This document shows positions 16,214 to 25,622 of a stretch of 64,000 nucleotides of DNA, piece after piece (position 1 is the stretch's first letter; every line of letters begins with the position of its first letter). Both the position numbers and the translations under genes were made by a program. The notes below the pieces were generated by a model. That model searched no databases, was not told where the DNA came from, and worked only from the letters and a program-made list of their open reading frames with translations. The stretch lies in NCBI GenBank assembly GCA_900102235.1, contig FMVL01000007.1, forward strand, positions 1 through 64,000, in the 5' to 3' direction. Source of the stretch: Lachnospiraceae bacterium XBB2008 (lineage in GTDB: Bacteria; Bacillota; Clostridia; Lachnospirales; Lachnospiraceae).

Positions 16214-18946
16214 GACATGTGTAATAAAGTGATGAATGATCTTACCGTTGACAAAATCGATAAAGAAAAATTGTCTCCGATGATGCAGCTGTATCTGGAG
16301 ACCAAGGCGCAGTATCAGGATTGCATACTTTTTTACAGGCTCGGTGATTTCTATGAGATGTTCTTTGATGATGCGCTTGAAGCCAGCCGTGTTCTGGAGA
16401 TAACGCTTACCGGCAAGAACTGCGGCCTTGAAGAGCGTGCTCCGATGTGCGGTGTTCCTTTTCATGCCGTGGAAACATATCTGGGAAGGCTCGTAAACCA
16501 CGGATATAAAGTGGCCATCTGCGAACAGGTGGAGGATCCCAAACTTGCCAAGGGCCTGGTCAAACGTGAAGTCGTCAGAGTTGTTACTCCGGGTACCAAT
16601 CCGATCGTTGAGTCACTGGACGGAAAGCGGAATAACTATATCGTATCTATCCTGTATATGGACGACTGCATAGGTTTTTCCTTTGCCGACGTGACGACCG
16701 GCGATTACTATCTGACTCAGCTCGAATCGCTTGATAAACTTTCCGATGAGATAACCAAATATTCACCCTCGGAGATCATATGTAATGAAGCTTTCCTGCT
16801 AAGCGGCATAAATGTCGATGATCTTAAGAACAAACTCGGTATAAGCATAACTTCGCTTGACGAGAGAGTTTATGATGAAGAACACGCCAAGCGTATCATC
16901 CTTAAGCATTTCCACGCAGCAAGCCTCATTGGCATGGGAATCGCCGATTTCCCCGCAGGAATAAGCGCTGCGGGAGCACTTCTCGAATATCTGTACGAAA
17001 CCCAGAAGAACGATCTGGTTCAGTTTACGCACCTGTATCCGTATGTATCCAGCAGATACATGCTGCTCGACTCCGCCACCAGGCGCAATCTGGAACTGAC
17101 AGAAACCATGCGGGACAAGCTCAAAGTCGGATCGCTTCTCGGAGTCCTGGACCTTACAAAGACAGCCATGGGCGGCAGGATGCTCAGACATTTCATCGAG
17201 CAGCCGCTGATAGATATAGATTCCATAGAACTCAGGCTTGATGCGGTCGATGAGCTGTCTCATCGTTCGATGGAGAGAGATGAGATCAGGGAGTACTTAA
17301 ACAGCGTATATGACCTTGAGAGGCTGCTTGCCAAGATAAGTCTGAATACCGTTAATCCCAAGGATATGCTGGCATTCAAGAGTTCCATGCAATATCTTCC
17401 CGCGATCAAACAGGTCATGAGTGATTTTAAGTCCGTAAGACTGTCCGAGCTTTCGGATGCGATAGACGAACTTAAGGATATTCACGATATGATCGATGCC
17501 GCCATAGAAGAGGAGCCTCCGATCACGGTTCATGAAGGCGGGATATTCAAACCCGGCTTCAGTGAAGATATCGATACATTAAGACGCGCCAAGACCGACG
17601 GCCGCAAGTGGATAGCTGAACTTGAGGAAGCCGACAGAGAACGTACAGGCATCAAAAATCTGAGGGTTAAATACAATAAGGTTTTCGGCTTTTATTTTGA
17701 AGTCACGAATTCCTATGCCGATAAGGTGCCTGAGGATTATATCAGAAAACAGACTCTGACCGGGTCCGAAAGATACACAAATGACAGATTAAAAGAACTC
17801 GAAGATATCATATTAAATGCCGAGGATAAGCTTTTCACCCTTGAATATGATATGTTCTGTGAGCTTCGTGACAGGATAGCCGCAAACATCGGCCGCATAC
17901 AGGATACAGCCAAGGTCATCGCAGAGACAGATGTATATGCATCACTCAGTCTGGTAGCTGAGCGTAATCATTATGTGCGCCCCGAGATAGCTGACGACGG
18001 TGTCATCGATATCAGGGAAGGACGACATCCCGTAATTGAAAAGATCCATCCTGATACGCCTTTTATCTCTAACGACACATATCTGGATAAAAAGAAAAAA
18101 GCCGTATCGATAATAACAGGTCCCAACATGGCCGGCAAATCAACATATATGCGTCAGTCTGCCCTTATAGTGCTCATGGCTCAGATAGGCTGCTTCGTGC
18201 CTGCCTCAAGTGCCCATATCGGCATAACAGACAGGATATTTACGAGAGTCGGTGCATCCGATGACTTATCGAGCGGACAGTCTACTTTCATGGTTGAGAT
18301 GAACGAGGTCGCCAATATCCTTCGGAATGCGACAGCCGATTCGCTTCTTATTCTTGATGAAATTGGTCGCGGAACCTCGACCTTTGACGGTATGAGCATC
18401 GCCTGGGCTGTGATAGAGTATATTTCAAACAAGCGTCTTCTCGGAGCCCGTACGCTGTTTGCAACACACTATCACGAGCTTACCGAGCTGGAAGGGCGGA
18501 TAGACAATGTCAACAACTATTGCATAGCCGTAAAAGAACAGGGCGATTCGATCGTGTTCCTCAGAAGGATCATCAAGGGCGGTGCCGACAGAAGCTACGG
18601 CATTCAGGTGGCCAAACTTGCCGGAGTTCCCGACATGGTCATAGACCGTGCCAAGGAGATATCTAAGGAACTGTCCGAGAACGATCTGACCGATAAACTC
18701 AAGGATCTGGGAGGATTCATGACCGGATCGGGCACTGGAGCCGACGGCAAAAAGAGCAGTTCTCAGAATGCATCTCATCATTACGATGAAGTTGATCTTG
18801 GACAGATGTCCCTTTTCGAGACTACAGATGATGATGCAGTGCTTAAAGAGCTAGAAGAGGTTGACATAACAAAACTGACCCCCGTGGACGCTTTAAATGA
18901 ACTCTATCGCCTTCAGAATATGCTTAAAAACAGATGGAAGGGATAG
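16205..18946 (+). CDS. mutS: DNA mismatch repair protein MutS
   Basis: MutS finds base mismatches and small loops after replication and recruits MutL. The mismatch-contacting N-terminal domain has the Phe-x-Glu signature in GDFYEMFFDDA, near residue 45. The connector, lever and clamp regions follow, and the ATPase at about 630 (GPNMAGKST Walker A, then the DEIGRGTSTFDG Walker B region and ATHYHEL) is intact. The C-terminal tail ends in a conserved dimerisation helix. Start is uncertain: ATG 16205 has an SD-like AAGGGGAA 8 bases upstream but lies inside the hairpin element; ATG 16217 and 16232 (MNDLTVDK) are in frame and closer to family starts. It is separated from mutL by a lipoprotein and the trp operon. 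Confidence 0.95.
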   Translation: MHSDMCNKVMNDLTVDKIDKEKLSPMMQLYLETKAQYQDCILFYRLGDFYEMFFDDALEASRVLEITLTGKNCGLEERAPMCGVPFHAVETYLGRLVNHGYKVAICEQVEDPKLAKGLVKREVVRVVTPGTNPIVESLDGKRNNYIVSILYMDDCIGFSFADVTTGDYYLTQLESLDKLSDEITKYSPSEIICNEAFLLSGINVDDLKNKLGISITSLDERVYDEEHAKRIILKHFHAASLIGMGIADFPAGISAAGALLEYLYETQKNDLVQFTHLYPYVSSRYMLLDSATRRNLELTETMRDKLKVGSLLGVLDLTKTAMGGRMLRHFIEQPLIDIDSIELRLDAVDELSHRSMERDEIREYLNSVYDLERLLAKISLNTVNPKDMLAFKSSMQYLPAIKQVMSDFKSVRLSELSDAIDELKDIHDMIDAAIEEEPPITVHEGGIFKPGFSEDIDTLRRAKTDGRKWIAELEEADRERTGIKNLRVKYNKVFGFYFEVTNSYADKVPEDYIRKQTLTGSERYTNDRLKELEDIILNAEDKLFTLEYDMFCELRDRIAANIGRIQDTAKVIAETDVYASLSLVAERNHYVRPEIADDGVIDIREGRHPVIEKIHPDTPFISNDTYLDKKKKAVSIITGPNMAGKSTYMRQSALIVLMAQIGCFVPASSAHIGITDRIFTRVGASDDLSSGQSTFMVEMNEVANILRNATADSLLILDEIGRGTSTFDGMSIAWAVIEYISNKRLLGARTLFATHYHELTELEGRIDNVNNYCIAVKEQGDSIVFLRRIIKGGADRSYGIQVAKLAGVPDMVIDRAKEISKELSENDLTDKLKDLGGFMTGSGTGADGKKSSSQNASHHYDEVDLGQMSLFETTDDDAVLKELEEVDITKLTPVDALNELYRLQNMLKNRWKG

Positions 18947-18984
18947 TTACTTTGATCAGGATTTTTAAAGACGAGGGACCGGAG

Positions 18985-20703
18985 ATGAAGAAAAACGATA
19001 TTCTGAAAACCATTGCAACAGTACTTACATGCATGCTCCTTTCTTCCGGATGCGGTTTATCCAAACCTGCTGATGCGGTTTCGGATGCTTCCGAACCGAC
19101 TGAACCTGTCCAGGCGACAGAAGTTTTAGCTGATGATACTGCTGATGAGCCGGCTATATCGGATGAAAGCGCAAGTCCCATGGGCAAGCATGTGACCGAA
19201 GGAGCAGATGCTTCGACTTCGTCTGAATTGTCTCTGGCTAAAAGACTTTGCGGCAAATACAGCTATAAGGATTCAAACGGAGAATATCAGATCCTTGAGA
19301 TCTGTGAGTTTGCCGATAATCTTTATGCATATTACGGTTTCAGTATGGAGGAGGAAGAAGGAGTAGAGCCTGATGAGCTTTATGCATACTCTTTCTATTG
19401 TCTTGAACTGATTCCGGACAATGCATCGGATGTAAGAAGCGAGACTGCCGATTCTGTTGACGTGAACATCCTTGCTTTTTCGATCATGAGCAATCTGACC
19501 AAATATCAGGCTGCCCCCGAAAAGTGCAATATAGAGCTTGAGGAAGGCGGTATTGAGGTTACTTCGGCTTATTTTACCGGTAAGAATGAAACTGTGTTCT
19601 TTGAAGCGGATGATCGTGTTGAGGATGCTTTTCCGTATATGAAGGATGCCGATGCGGGTAAAGGTATTAACGATGACTTCTTTACAGGCCTGTGGCGGGA
19701 GACAGGTTCTGATAACCCCTATTATCTGGATTTTAAAGAAAACGGAGTGATAAAAATATATCAGGAAGAACCCGGAACGGAAGTCACTTTCGGCGGTGGG
19801 TCATACTCCGGCCCGGAAAATGATCTGCTCAGCTTCAGATGCAGTTTCCTGGGCAGCGGATCCATGCCTTATGAAACTCAGACATGGATTTATCCCAACG
19901 GAAATAATGAGATCGAACTCGAGTTCTCATCTTCGGATATATCGGATTTTGAAGAAAAGAAAGACATGTTTTTTGAGAAGATCGAAGAGGCGGATGTCCC
20001 GATCGTGACGATAGATGAAGTGAAGAAGATTCTTACGGATGATCATGTCTATGATATGTATTCTCAGGACGCATCAACGTCGGAAGTAAAGATGCTTGAT
20101 GAGTTCTACGGCGTATGGCTCTCGGCTTTTGAGGAGTCGGATGATGCTGTGGAACTGGTGGAAAAACTTGAAAAAGACGGGTTTGATGCGATTTATGTAT
20201 ATTCACCCGAATGGAAAAATTTAAGTTCCAAACCGTATTATTGCGTAACAGCAGGTATATGTGATACACAGGCCGATGCCGATTCACTTCTGGCCAAGGT
20301 TAAAGATGCAGGGTATAAGGATGCATATGTAAAGAGCACAGGCGCAAGGCTTGAACAGCGTATTTATTACAATATATATGATGAGAGTTCATCCTATGAG
20401 TTCAAGAATGACAGAGTCATTGTAAATGCGGGTGAAGTCAGCGGCGTCGGATATGAAGAACTTCCCGAAATGAGACTTGTCGTGGATTCAGAGACGGAAT
20501 TTGCTTCGGCCTGTAAAACCGAGTTTTTCGGAAACTATGAGGAGGGTGATACTCCCCTTGAATGGTTTATAAGAAATAAAAATTTCCTTGATACCGATTA
20601 TGACGAATACTCAAAGCATGGCCCTGCTCTTAAAGGCGTATTTGAAGTAAGTATCACGGGTGATCACATCGATAAGTTCTACGGCAGTTATTGGTGGGAT
20701 TAA
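18985..20703 (+). CDS. Lipoprotein with a SPOR-like C-terminal domain
   Basis: The signal peptide MKKNDILKTIATVLTC ends in the lipobox SSGC, and a Ser/Glu/Thr/Ala linker follows. The middle (about residues 80-330) has two beta-rich domains (LCGKYSYKDSNGEYQILEI and LWRETGSDNPYYLDFKENG), similar in style to the large lipoprotein at 10245. Around residues 370-450 there is a SPOR-like pair of repeats: YGVWLSAFEESDDAVELVEK... and YCVTAGICDTQADADSLLAK ending DAGYKDAYVKSTGA. SPOR domains bind glycan strands stripped of stem peptides during cell division. I use the ATG at 18985, preceded by GAGGG; a longer start at 18934 overlaps mutS. It lies between mutS and the trp T-box. Confidence 0.7.
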   Translation: MKKNDILKTIATVLTCMLLSSGCGLSKPADAVSDASEPTEPVQATEVLADDTADEPAISDESASPMGKHVTEGADASTSSELSLAKRLCGKYSYKDSNGEYQILEICEFADNLYAYYGFSMEEEEGVEPDELYAYSFYCLELIPDNASDVRSETADSVDVNILAFSIMSNLTKYQAAPEKCNIELEEGGIEVTSAYFTGKNETVFFEADDRVEDAFPYMKDADAGKGINDDFFTGLWRETGSDNPYYLDFKENGVIKIYQEEPGTEVTFGGGSYSGPENDLLSFRCSFLGSGSMPYETQTWIYPNGNNEIELEFSSSDISDFEEKKDMFFEKIEEADVPIVTIDEVKKILTDDHVYDMYSQDASTSEVKMLDEFYGVWLSAFEESDDAVELVEKLEKDGFDAIYVYSPEWKNLSSKPYYCVTAGICDTQADADSLLAKVKDAGYKDAYVKSTGARLEQRIYYNIYDESSSYEFKNDRVIVNAGEVSGVGYEELPEMRLVVDSETEFASACKTEFFGNYEEGDTPLEWFIRNKNFLDTDYDEYSKHGPALKGVFEVSITGDHIDKFYGSYWWD

Positions 20704-20730
20704 GAACTTTAACAATCTTCAGATGACATC

Positions 20731-20759
20731 TTGACAAGAAAAGTGCATAGATGTTACAT
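20731..20759 (+). promoter_or_regulatory. Promoter for the trp T-box leader
   Basis: TTGACA (20731-20736, perfect), 17-base spacer, TTACAT (20754-20759). It lies just after the lipoprotein stop and right before the T-box stem I, so it gives the trp genes a transcript independent of mutS. Confidence 0.65.
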
Positions 20760-20769
20760 TCAATGAAGT

Positions 20770-21040
20770 TAAACCGATGATGAGGAGTGAGTAGTTCCCA
20801 CATCACTTTGTCAGAGAGAGTCGCGGATGGTGGAAGCGCGGCACAAGGCGTAGGAGCGAATGGACCTCAGAGGGCGAACGGAAACGGGAAACCGGAGTAT
20901 GGGAGACGGAGTTGACTCTCCGTAAACAAAGGTCAGCATATGATAGTATGCACAGAGAGGATGCATCAGCATCAAGCGGGGTGGCACCGCAGGTAAGAGA
21001 ACCTGTCCCGGCATTACTTTTTGTAATGCCGGTTTTTTTA
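20770..21040 (+). promoter_or_regulatory. T-box leader responding to tRNA-Trp
   Basis: T-box RNAs sense uncharged tRNA and control transcription of the downstream genes. The stem I layout is visible: AGTGAGTA near 20785, an AGAGAG run near 20814, GGTGGAAGC near 20829, and the specifier region GAATGGACCTC with UGG (Trp) at 20861-20863 followed by the usual A. The T-box bulge sequence TGGCACCGC is at 20982-20990. Its variable base C would pair with G73 of tRNA-Trp, which fits a bacterial tRNA-Trp discriminator. A terminator hairpin follows at 21008-21039. The element precedes trpC directly, and the UGG specifier, variable base and gene content all agree. Confidence 0.9.
21008..21039 (+). terminator. 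T-box terminator hairpin
   Basis: A perfect 10-bp stem CCGGCATTAC/GTAATGCCGG with a TTTTT loop and seven Ts (21033-21039). Uncharged tRNA-Trp should favour the alternative antiterminator built with the T-box bulge at 20982-20990. Confidence 0.88.
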
Positions 21041-21100
21041 TTGCAAATGATCAAAATTGACCAAAGAGTCTGTGATCCGGACCCGGAAACGGAGAAAAAT

Positions 21101-21886
21101 ATGATCCTCGAGACAATAGTCCGTGATAAAAGAATAAGGCTTGCCGAGCACAAAGCAAGGATACCGGAAGCTGATATGCGCGCTCTCGCAGAGGATGCTT
21201 TGAAGGCGCATGAGTTTGAAGATGATCTGTTCTACAGGAACATGTCCAAGCCCGGCATTTCCATAATAGGCGAGTTTAAGCAGGCTTCACCGAGTCTGGG
21301 AAGGATCGAATCAAAGATCGATCTTATGGAACGGATCGATGAGTATAACGAATGTGTCGATGCGATCTCATGTCTTACGGAGGAAGACCATTTTAACGGA
21401 AATGTTGATTATCTTAAGCAGATCCGTGCAAAGAGTTCTCTTCCGATACTCAGAAAAGACTTCATGATCGAAGAGTATCAGTTCTATGAAGCCAGAGTCA
21501 TCGGATCGGATGCTGTCCTTCTTATCACGGCCATCCTGGATGATGCACAGATGAAGGATTTCTATGATCTTTCACGTGAACTCGGACTCGGAGTTCTGGT
21601 AGAGACCCATGATGAACATGAGATCGAGCGGGCGCTTAAGATAGATCCGAGGATAGTCGGCATCAATAACCGCAATCTCAAGGATTTTACGATCACTCTT
21701 GAGAATACGGGAAGACTTAGGAAATATGTACCTGATAATAAGCTCCTGATCGCAGAGAGCGGTATCATGGGCGATGAAGACGTAAGATATCTGAAGGAAG
21801 TCGGCGTCGACGGATTCCTGATAGGAAGGGCTTTTATGGAATCCGCAAGTCCGAGTACTCTGGCAAAAAAATGGAAGGCGATCTGA
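21101..21886 (+). CDS. trpC: Indole-3-glycerol phosphate synthase
   Basis: TrpC closes the indole ring by decarboxylation of CdRP in tryptophan synthesis. The (beta/alpha)8 barrel motifs are present: IIGEFKQASPSLG near 55-67 (the KxSPS-like start; here KQASPS), VLRKDF-like PILRKDFMIEEYQ near 112, VLLITAILDD near 133, GVLVETHDEHEIERA near 165, VGINNRNLKDF near 185 and ESGI near 221. Phosphate-binding GFLIGRAFM is near the end. I use ATG at 21101, with GGAG 7 bases upstream; a longer reading starting at 20912 is an artefact that runs through the T-box leader. TrpF begins 2 bases after the stop. Length 261 is normal and the gene is not fused to trpF. Confidence 0.95.
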   Translation: MILETIVRDKRIRLAEHKARIPEADMRALAEDALKAHEFEDDLFYRNMSKPGISIIGEFKQASPSLGRIESKIDLMERIDEYNECVDAISCLTEEDHFNGNVDYLKQIRAKSSLPILRKDFMIEEYQFYEARVIGSDAVLLITAILDDAQMKDFYDLSRELGLGVLVETHDEHEIERALKIDPRIVGINNRNLKDFTITLENTGRLRKYVPDNKLLIAESGIMGDEDVRYLKEVGVDGFLIGRAFMESASPSTLAKKWKAI

Positions 21887-21887
21887 T

Positions 21888-22556
21888 ATGTTTATCAAGA
21901 TCTGCGGGATAACACGCCCCGGGGAAATCGAATATCTGAACGAATATAAGCCCGATTATGCGGGATTCGTGATATATGAACCCAGCAAAAGATATGTTAC
22001 TCCCGATCAGGCGTCGGATCTTGCGTCAATGCTTGATCCCGAGATAAAGAGAGTCGCGGTTCTCGTCTCACCTGATGCAGAGTTAATCAAAAAGGTAGAG
22101 GAATCCGGATTTGCAGATATCTTGCAGATACATCGGGAACTTACGGAGGAAGCGCTCCGGGCAGCAACTCTTCCTGTATGGGCAGCCGTCAATCTTTCGG
22201 ATCTGACAGGATATGAGGAAGCGATCAAACGCATTGATGAATTGCCCGGGAAACTGCCTGAGAAGATCACGGCTATCGTGGCAGACGCACCGGAGTTCGG
22301 AAGCGGAAAGACTTTTAACTGGAAAAGCTGTGACATACGTAAAAGTAAAAGAACTCTGAAAGCAGGTACCAATTCGCCGCCCGCTCGTCTCTTTTGCCTC
22401 GCAGGCGGACTGAATGCCGCAAATGTGGCTGAAGGGATAAGGATCTTTGAGCCTGACATTGTGGATGTAAGTTCGGGAGTTGAAGGCGAACAAGGTAAGG
22501 ATCCCGTTAAGATACGGGATTTCATACAAACAGTCAGAAAGGAAGAAAACATATGA
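21888..22556 (+). CDS. trpF: Phosphoribosylanthranilate isomerase
   Basis: TrpF carries out the Amadori rearrangement of PRA to CdRP, the step before TrpC. Its hallmark [13 protein letters not shown] at residues 3-15 contains the catalytic cysteine (ICG). [11 protein letters not shown] near 27-37 matches the family GFxFxxxSpR region, [10 protein letters not shown] near 80 and AVNLSD near 103 fit, and the catalytic aspartate should be in [14 protein letters not shown] near 127. The C-terminus has [29 protein letters not shown], the standard phosphate-binding and product-release motif. Length 222 is a little above average owing to an insertion near 150-160. It overlaps trpB by ATGA. Confidence 0.95.
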   Translation: MFIKICGITRPGEIEYLNEYKPDYAGFVIYEPSKRYVTPDQASDLASMLDPEIKRVAVLVSPDAELIKKVEESGFADILQIHRELTEEALRAATLPVWAAVNLSDLTGYEEAIKRIDELPGKLPEKITAIVADAPEFGSGKTFNWKSCDIRKSKRTLKAGTNSPPARLFCLAGGLNAANVAEGIRIFEPDIVDVSSGVEGEQGKDPVKIRDFIQTVRKEENI

Positions 22557-23740
22557 ATAATAAGGCATATTACGGAGAATACGGCGGACAGTTCGTATCG
22601 GAATCTCTGATGAATACCTTAAATGAGATCGATGAAGCCTTTGAAGCGGCTATCCGGGATCCCGAGTTCATTAAGGAATACAATTATTATCTGAAACAGT
22701 ATGTGGGCCGTGAAACACCCCTGTATCTGGCCGAGAGACTGAGCAAAAAGTACGGAACCAGGATCTACTTAAAGCGCGAGGACTTAAACCACACGGGTGC
22801 GCATAAGATCAACAATGTGATCGGACAGATCCTTCTTGCAAAACGCATGGGCAAGAAAAAGATCATAGCAGAGACCGGTGCTGGTCAGCACGGCGTTGCC
22901 ACAGCTACCGGAGCAGCGCTTTTTAACATGGAATGCACCGTATATATGGGCAAAGAAGACGTAAAACGCCAGGCACTCAACGTTATGCGCATGGAGATGC
23001 TCGGAGCAAAAGTCGTATCAGTGGAATCCGGAAGTAACACGCTTAAGGATGCGACCAATGAAGCTATCAGAACATGGGCAAAGACCGCAGAGGATACTTT
23101 TTACATAATCGGATCAGCCATCGGTCCATATCCGTATCCGAAGATGGTCAAGGAGTTTCAGTCCGTGATAAGCCGTGAGGCAAAGAAACAGCATATGGAA
23201 GCGGAAGGAAAACTCCCGGATGTCGTAATGGCATGTGTCGGAGGCGGTTCCAACTCGATAGGTATGTTTGCTGACTTCATAGATGAGCCGTCAGTTGAAT
23301 TGATCGGTGTCGAAGCAGCCGGTAAGGGTATCGATACCGACGAACATGCCGCATCCATGGCAAAGGGGCGTCCCGGCGTGCTTCACGGAACACGTTCGTA
23401 TCTGCTGCAGGATGAGGACGGCAATGTGCAGCTTGCCCACTCAATCTCTGCCGGTCTCGACTATCCCGGAGTGGGCCCCGAGCATGCCTATCTTCATGAT
23501 ACCGGCAGGGCCAAATATGTTCCGATAACCGATACCGAAGCAATGGACGCATTGATGGAACTCACACAGACCGAAGGCATCATCCCGGCTATCGAGAGCG
23601 CACATGCCGTCGCTTATGCGTTCAAAAAGGCTAAGGAGATGACACCCGACCAGTCGATGATCATATGTCTGTCCGGCCGCGGAGATAAGGATGTCAATAC
23701 GATCTCTGATTATCTCGCAGGCAAGGGATACCTTAACTAA
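22553..23740 (+). CDS. trpB: Tryptophan synthase beta chain
   Basis: TrpB is the PLP subunit that condenses indole with serine. The PLP lysine is K85 in the signature [14 protein letters not shown]. The N-terminal [13 protein letters not shown] is typical of TrpB1, which works with TrpA. The serine-phosphate loop [10 protein letters not shown] appears near residue 230, and the ETGAGQHG motif near 108. The gene starts with the ATGA overlap with trpF and ends 10 bases before trpA. Length 395 is normal. It is of TrpB1 type, not the TrpB2 salvage type, so coupling with TrpA is expected. Confidence 0.97.
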   Translation: MNNKAYYGEYGGQFVSESLMNTLNEIDEAFEAAIRDPEFIKEYNYYLKQYVGRETPLYLAERLSKKYGTRIYLKREDLNHTGAHKINNVIGQILLAKRMGKKKIIAETGAGQHGVATATGAALFNMECTVYMGKEDVKRQALNVMRMEMLGAKVVSVESGSNTLKDATNEAIRTWAKTAEDTFYIIGSAIGPYPYPKMVKEFQSVISREAKKQHMEAEGKLPDVVMACVGGGSNSIGMFADFIDEPSVELIGVEAAGKGIDTDEHAASMAKGRPGVLHGTRSYLLQDEDGNVQLAHSISAGLDYPGVGPEHAYLHDTGRAKYVPITDTEAMDALMELTQTEGIIPAIESAHAVAYAFKKAKEMTPDQSMIICLSGRGDKDVNTISDYLAGKGYLN

Positions 23741-23750
23741 GGAGGCTGAC

Positions 23751-24542
23751 ATGGCAAACAGGATAGAAAAAAGATTGGAAGAACTTAAAAGTTCCGGCAG
23801 CAAAGCATTTATCACATACATGACATCGGGACTTCCCGATTATGAAAGGACCGAGCAGATCATCAAAGCTCAGGATTCGACGGATATCATTGAACTAGGC
23901 ATCCCTTTTTCGGATCCCATAGCGGACGGTCCTGTCATCCAGCAGGCTTCATACGAAGCGATACAGGCAGGCGCATCCCTGAAAAAGACTTTTGATCTGA
24001 TGAAAAAGATCAGGTCCGAGGGAATTGAAAAGCCCATAGTATTCATGCTCTACTACAACACTATAGCCGGATGCGGGATACAAAGCTTCGTTGCCGGATG
24101 CCGCGAGGCCGGAGTGGACGGACTCATAGTTCCCGATCTTCCCATGGAAGAGCAGGAGCCCTTGAAAAATGCGCTTGAAGGCGATGATACAACGATACTC
24201 ATACAGCTTGTATCGCCCGTATCAAAAGAACGTATCCCGCAGATCCTTGAAGGAGCCAGAGGATTCGTATACTGCGTATCATCCATGGGCGTAACGGGAC
24301 AGGCGGCAGATTTTCACAGGGAAGTGATCGACTATCTAAAAAGCGTAAAAGCCGTATCAAAGATACCCGTCATGATGGGCTTCGGCATCAGGGAAGCCGA
24401 AGATGTCCGTCCCATGAAGGATATCATTGACGGCGCGATCGTCGGATCTCATTTTATCAACATTTTGAGACAGGCAGACTTTGATCCGAAGGCAGCTGCG
24501 GAATATACCGCCAGATTTAAAAACAAGCTCAATTCATTGTAA
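23751..24542 (+). CDS. trpA: Tryptophan synthase alpha chain
   Basis: TrpA releases indole from indole-3-glycerol phosphate and channels it to TrpB. The catalytic aspartate lies in DIIELGIPFSDPIADGPVIQ near residue 55, and the glutamate in the same strand. GLIVPDLPMEEQEP near 126 and CVSSMGVTGQ near 173 give the other conserved loops, and MMGFGIRE near 209 and GAIVGSHFI near 230 bind phosphate. I choose ATG 23751 because GGAGG precedes it and the longer reading from 23691 lies within trpB. Length 263 is normal. It is followed after 42 bases by trpD. Confidence 0.96.
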   Translation: MANRIEKRLEELKSSGSKAFITYMTSGLPDYERTEQIIKAQDSTDIIELGIPFSDPIADGPVIQQASYEAIQAGASLKKTFDLMKKIRSEGIEKPIVFMLYYNTIAGCGIQSFVAGCREAGVDGLIVPDLPMEEQEPLKNALEGDDTTILIQLVSPVSKERIPQILEGARGFVYCVSSMGVTGQAADFHREVIDYLKSVKAVSKIPVMMGFGIREAEDVRPMKDIIDGAIVGSHFINILRQADFDPKAAAEYTARFKNKLNSL

Positions 24543-24584
24543 ACATAAACTGCAAACCAACCCTTATAAACGGAGGAAACAGTA

Positions 24585-25610
24585 ATGATCAAAGAAGCTA
24601 TCGAAAAAATCGTACTTAAAGAGGACCTGACTTATACGGAAGCATACACCGTCATGAACGAGATAATGGACGGTGAGACAACACCGACCCAGAACGCCGC
24701 TTTTCTTGCAGCACTTTCGACAAAAAGCGCCAAAGCGGAGACCATAGACGAGATCAAGGGCTGCGCTGCCGCAATGCGTGAACATGCCACACCGGTTGAT
24801 ACCGGCGATATGGATACGATCGAGATAGTAGGAACCGGCGGCGACAGAGCCGGAAGCTTTAATATCTCTACAACGACATCGTTTGTAGTAGCCGCTGCGG
24901 GTGTCAAGGTCGCCAAACACGGTAACCGTGCAGCCTCGTCCCAGTCCGGCACCGCAGACTGCCTTGAGGCCTTGGGTGCCAATATAAATCTTGACCCCGA
25001 GCAGTGCGTAAAACTGCTTAAAGATACCGGCTTTTGCTTCTTTTTTGCTCAGAAATATCATACATCAATGAAATATGTCGGTCCTATCAGGAAGGAACTC
25101 GGATTCAGGACAGTCTTTAATATACTCGGCCCCCTGACCAATCCTGCCCGTCCCAAACGCCAGCTTCTCGGTGTATATGATGAATACCTGATCGAACCTC
25201 TGGCCCAGGTACTCTCGGGACTCGGCGTTGAGAGAGGCATGGTCGTCTATGGTAAGGAAAAACTCGATGAGATAACAGCCGTAGGTCCTACAGCCGTATG
25301 TGAGTTCAAGGACGGATGGTATAAGACATACGAGATCACTCCCGAGCAGTTCGGTTTTAAGCGCTGCAAAAAAGAGGATCTGGTCGGCGGAACTCCCGAA
25401 GAAAACGCCGCCACCACGCGTGCCATCCTCGATGGGACCGAAAAAGGGCCCAAGCGTGACACCGTTCTCATGAACGCCGGAGCAGCCCTTTATATCTCGG
25501 AAAAGGCTAACACTCTTGAAGACGGTGTAAAGATGGCTGCAGAACTCATCGACAGCGGAAAAGCGCTTCAGGCGATGCAGGAGTTCGTGGCAGCATCTTC
25601 AGCTTTATGA
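24585..25610 (+). CDS. trpD: Anthranilate phosphoribosyltransferase
   Basis: TrpD joins anthranilate to PRPP. The PRPP/Mg-binding glycine-rich motif [16 protein letters not shown] at about residues 82-97 is typical, as are [21 protein letters not shown] near 110-130, [25 protein letters not shown] near 150, and the [10 protein letters not shown] motif near 184. Length 341 is normal and there is no fusion to TrpG. Unusually, it comes last in the cluster, after trpA, whereas trpD usually precedes trpC. A GGAGG ribosome site lies before the ATG. The next gene, mutL, starts only 12 bases after its stop, so transcription of mutL probably depends partly on the trp promoter. Confidence 0.96.
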   Translation: MIKEAIEKIVLKEDLTYTEAYTVMNEIMDGETTPTQNAAFLAALSTKSAKAETIDEIKGCAAAMREHATPVDTGDMDTIEIVGTGGDRAGSFNISTTTSFVVAAAGVKVAKHGNRAASSQSGTADCLEALGANINLDPEQCVKLLKDTGFCFFFAQKYHTSMKYVGPIRKELGFRTVFNILGPLTNPARPKRQLLGVYDEYLIEPLAQVLSGLGVERGMVVYGKEKLDEITAVGPTAVCEFKDGWYKTYEITPEQFGFKRCKKEDLVGGTPEENAATTRAILDGTEKGPKRDTVLMNAGAALYISEKANTLEDGVKMAAELIDSGKALQAMQEFVAASSAL

Positions 25611-25622
25611 TAAACTTATAGC

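Noticed and set aside
20912-21100. N-terminal extension of TrpC into the leader
   Set aside because: The added codons lie inside the T-box and its terminator; the ATG at 21101 has a ribosome site and matches the family start.
24564-25061. Long open frame on the minus strand opposite trpD
   Set aside because: It is antisense to a clear trpD with full family motifs, and its product has no family; a frame shadow.
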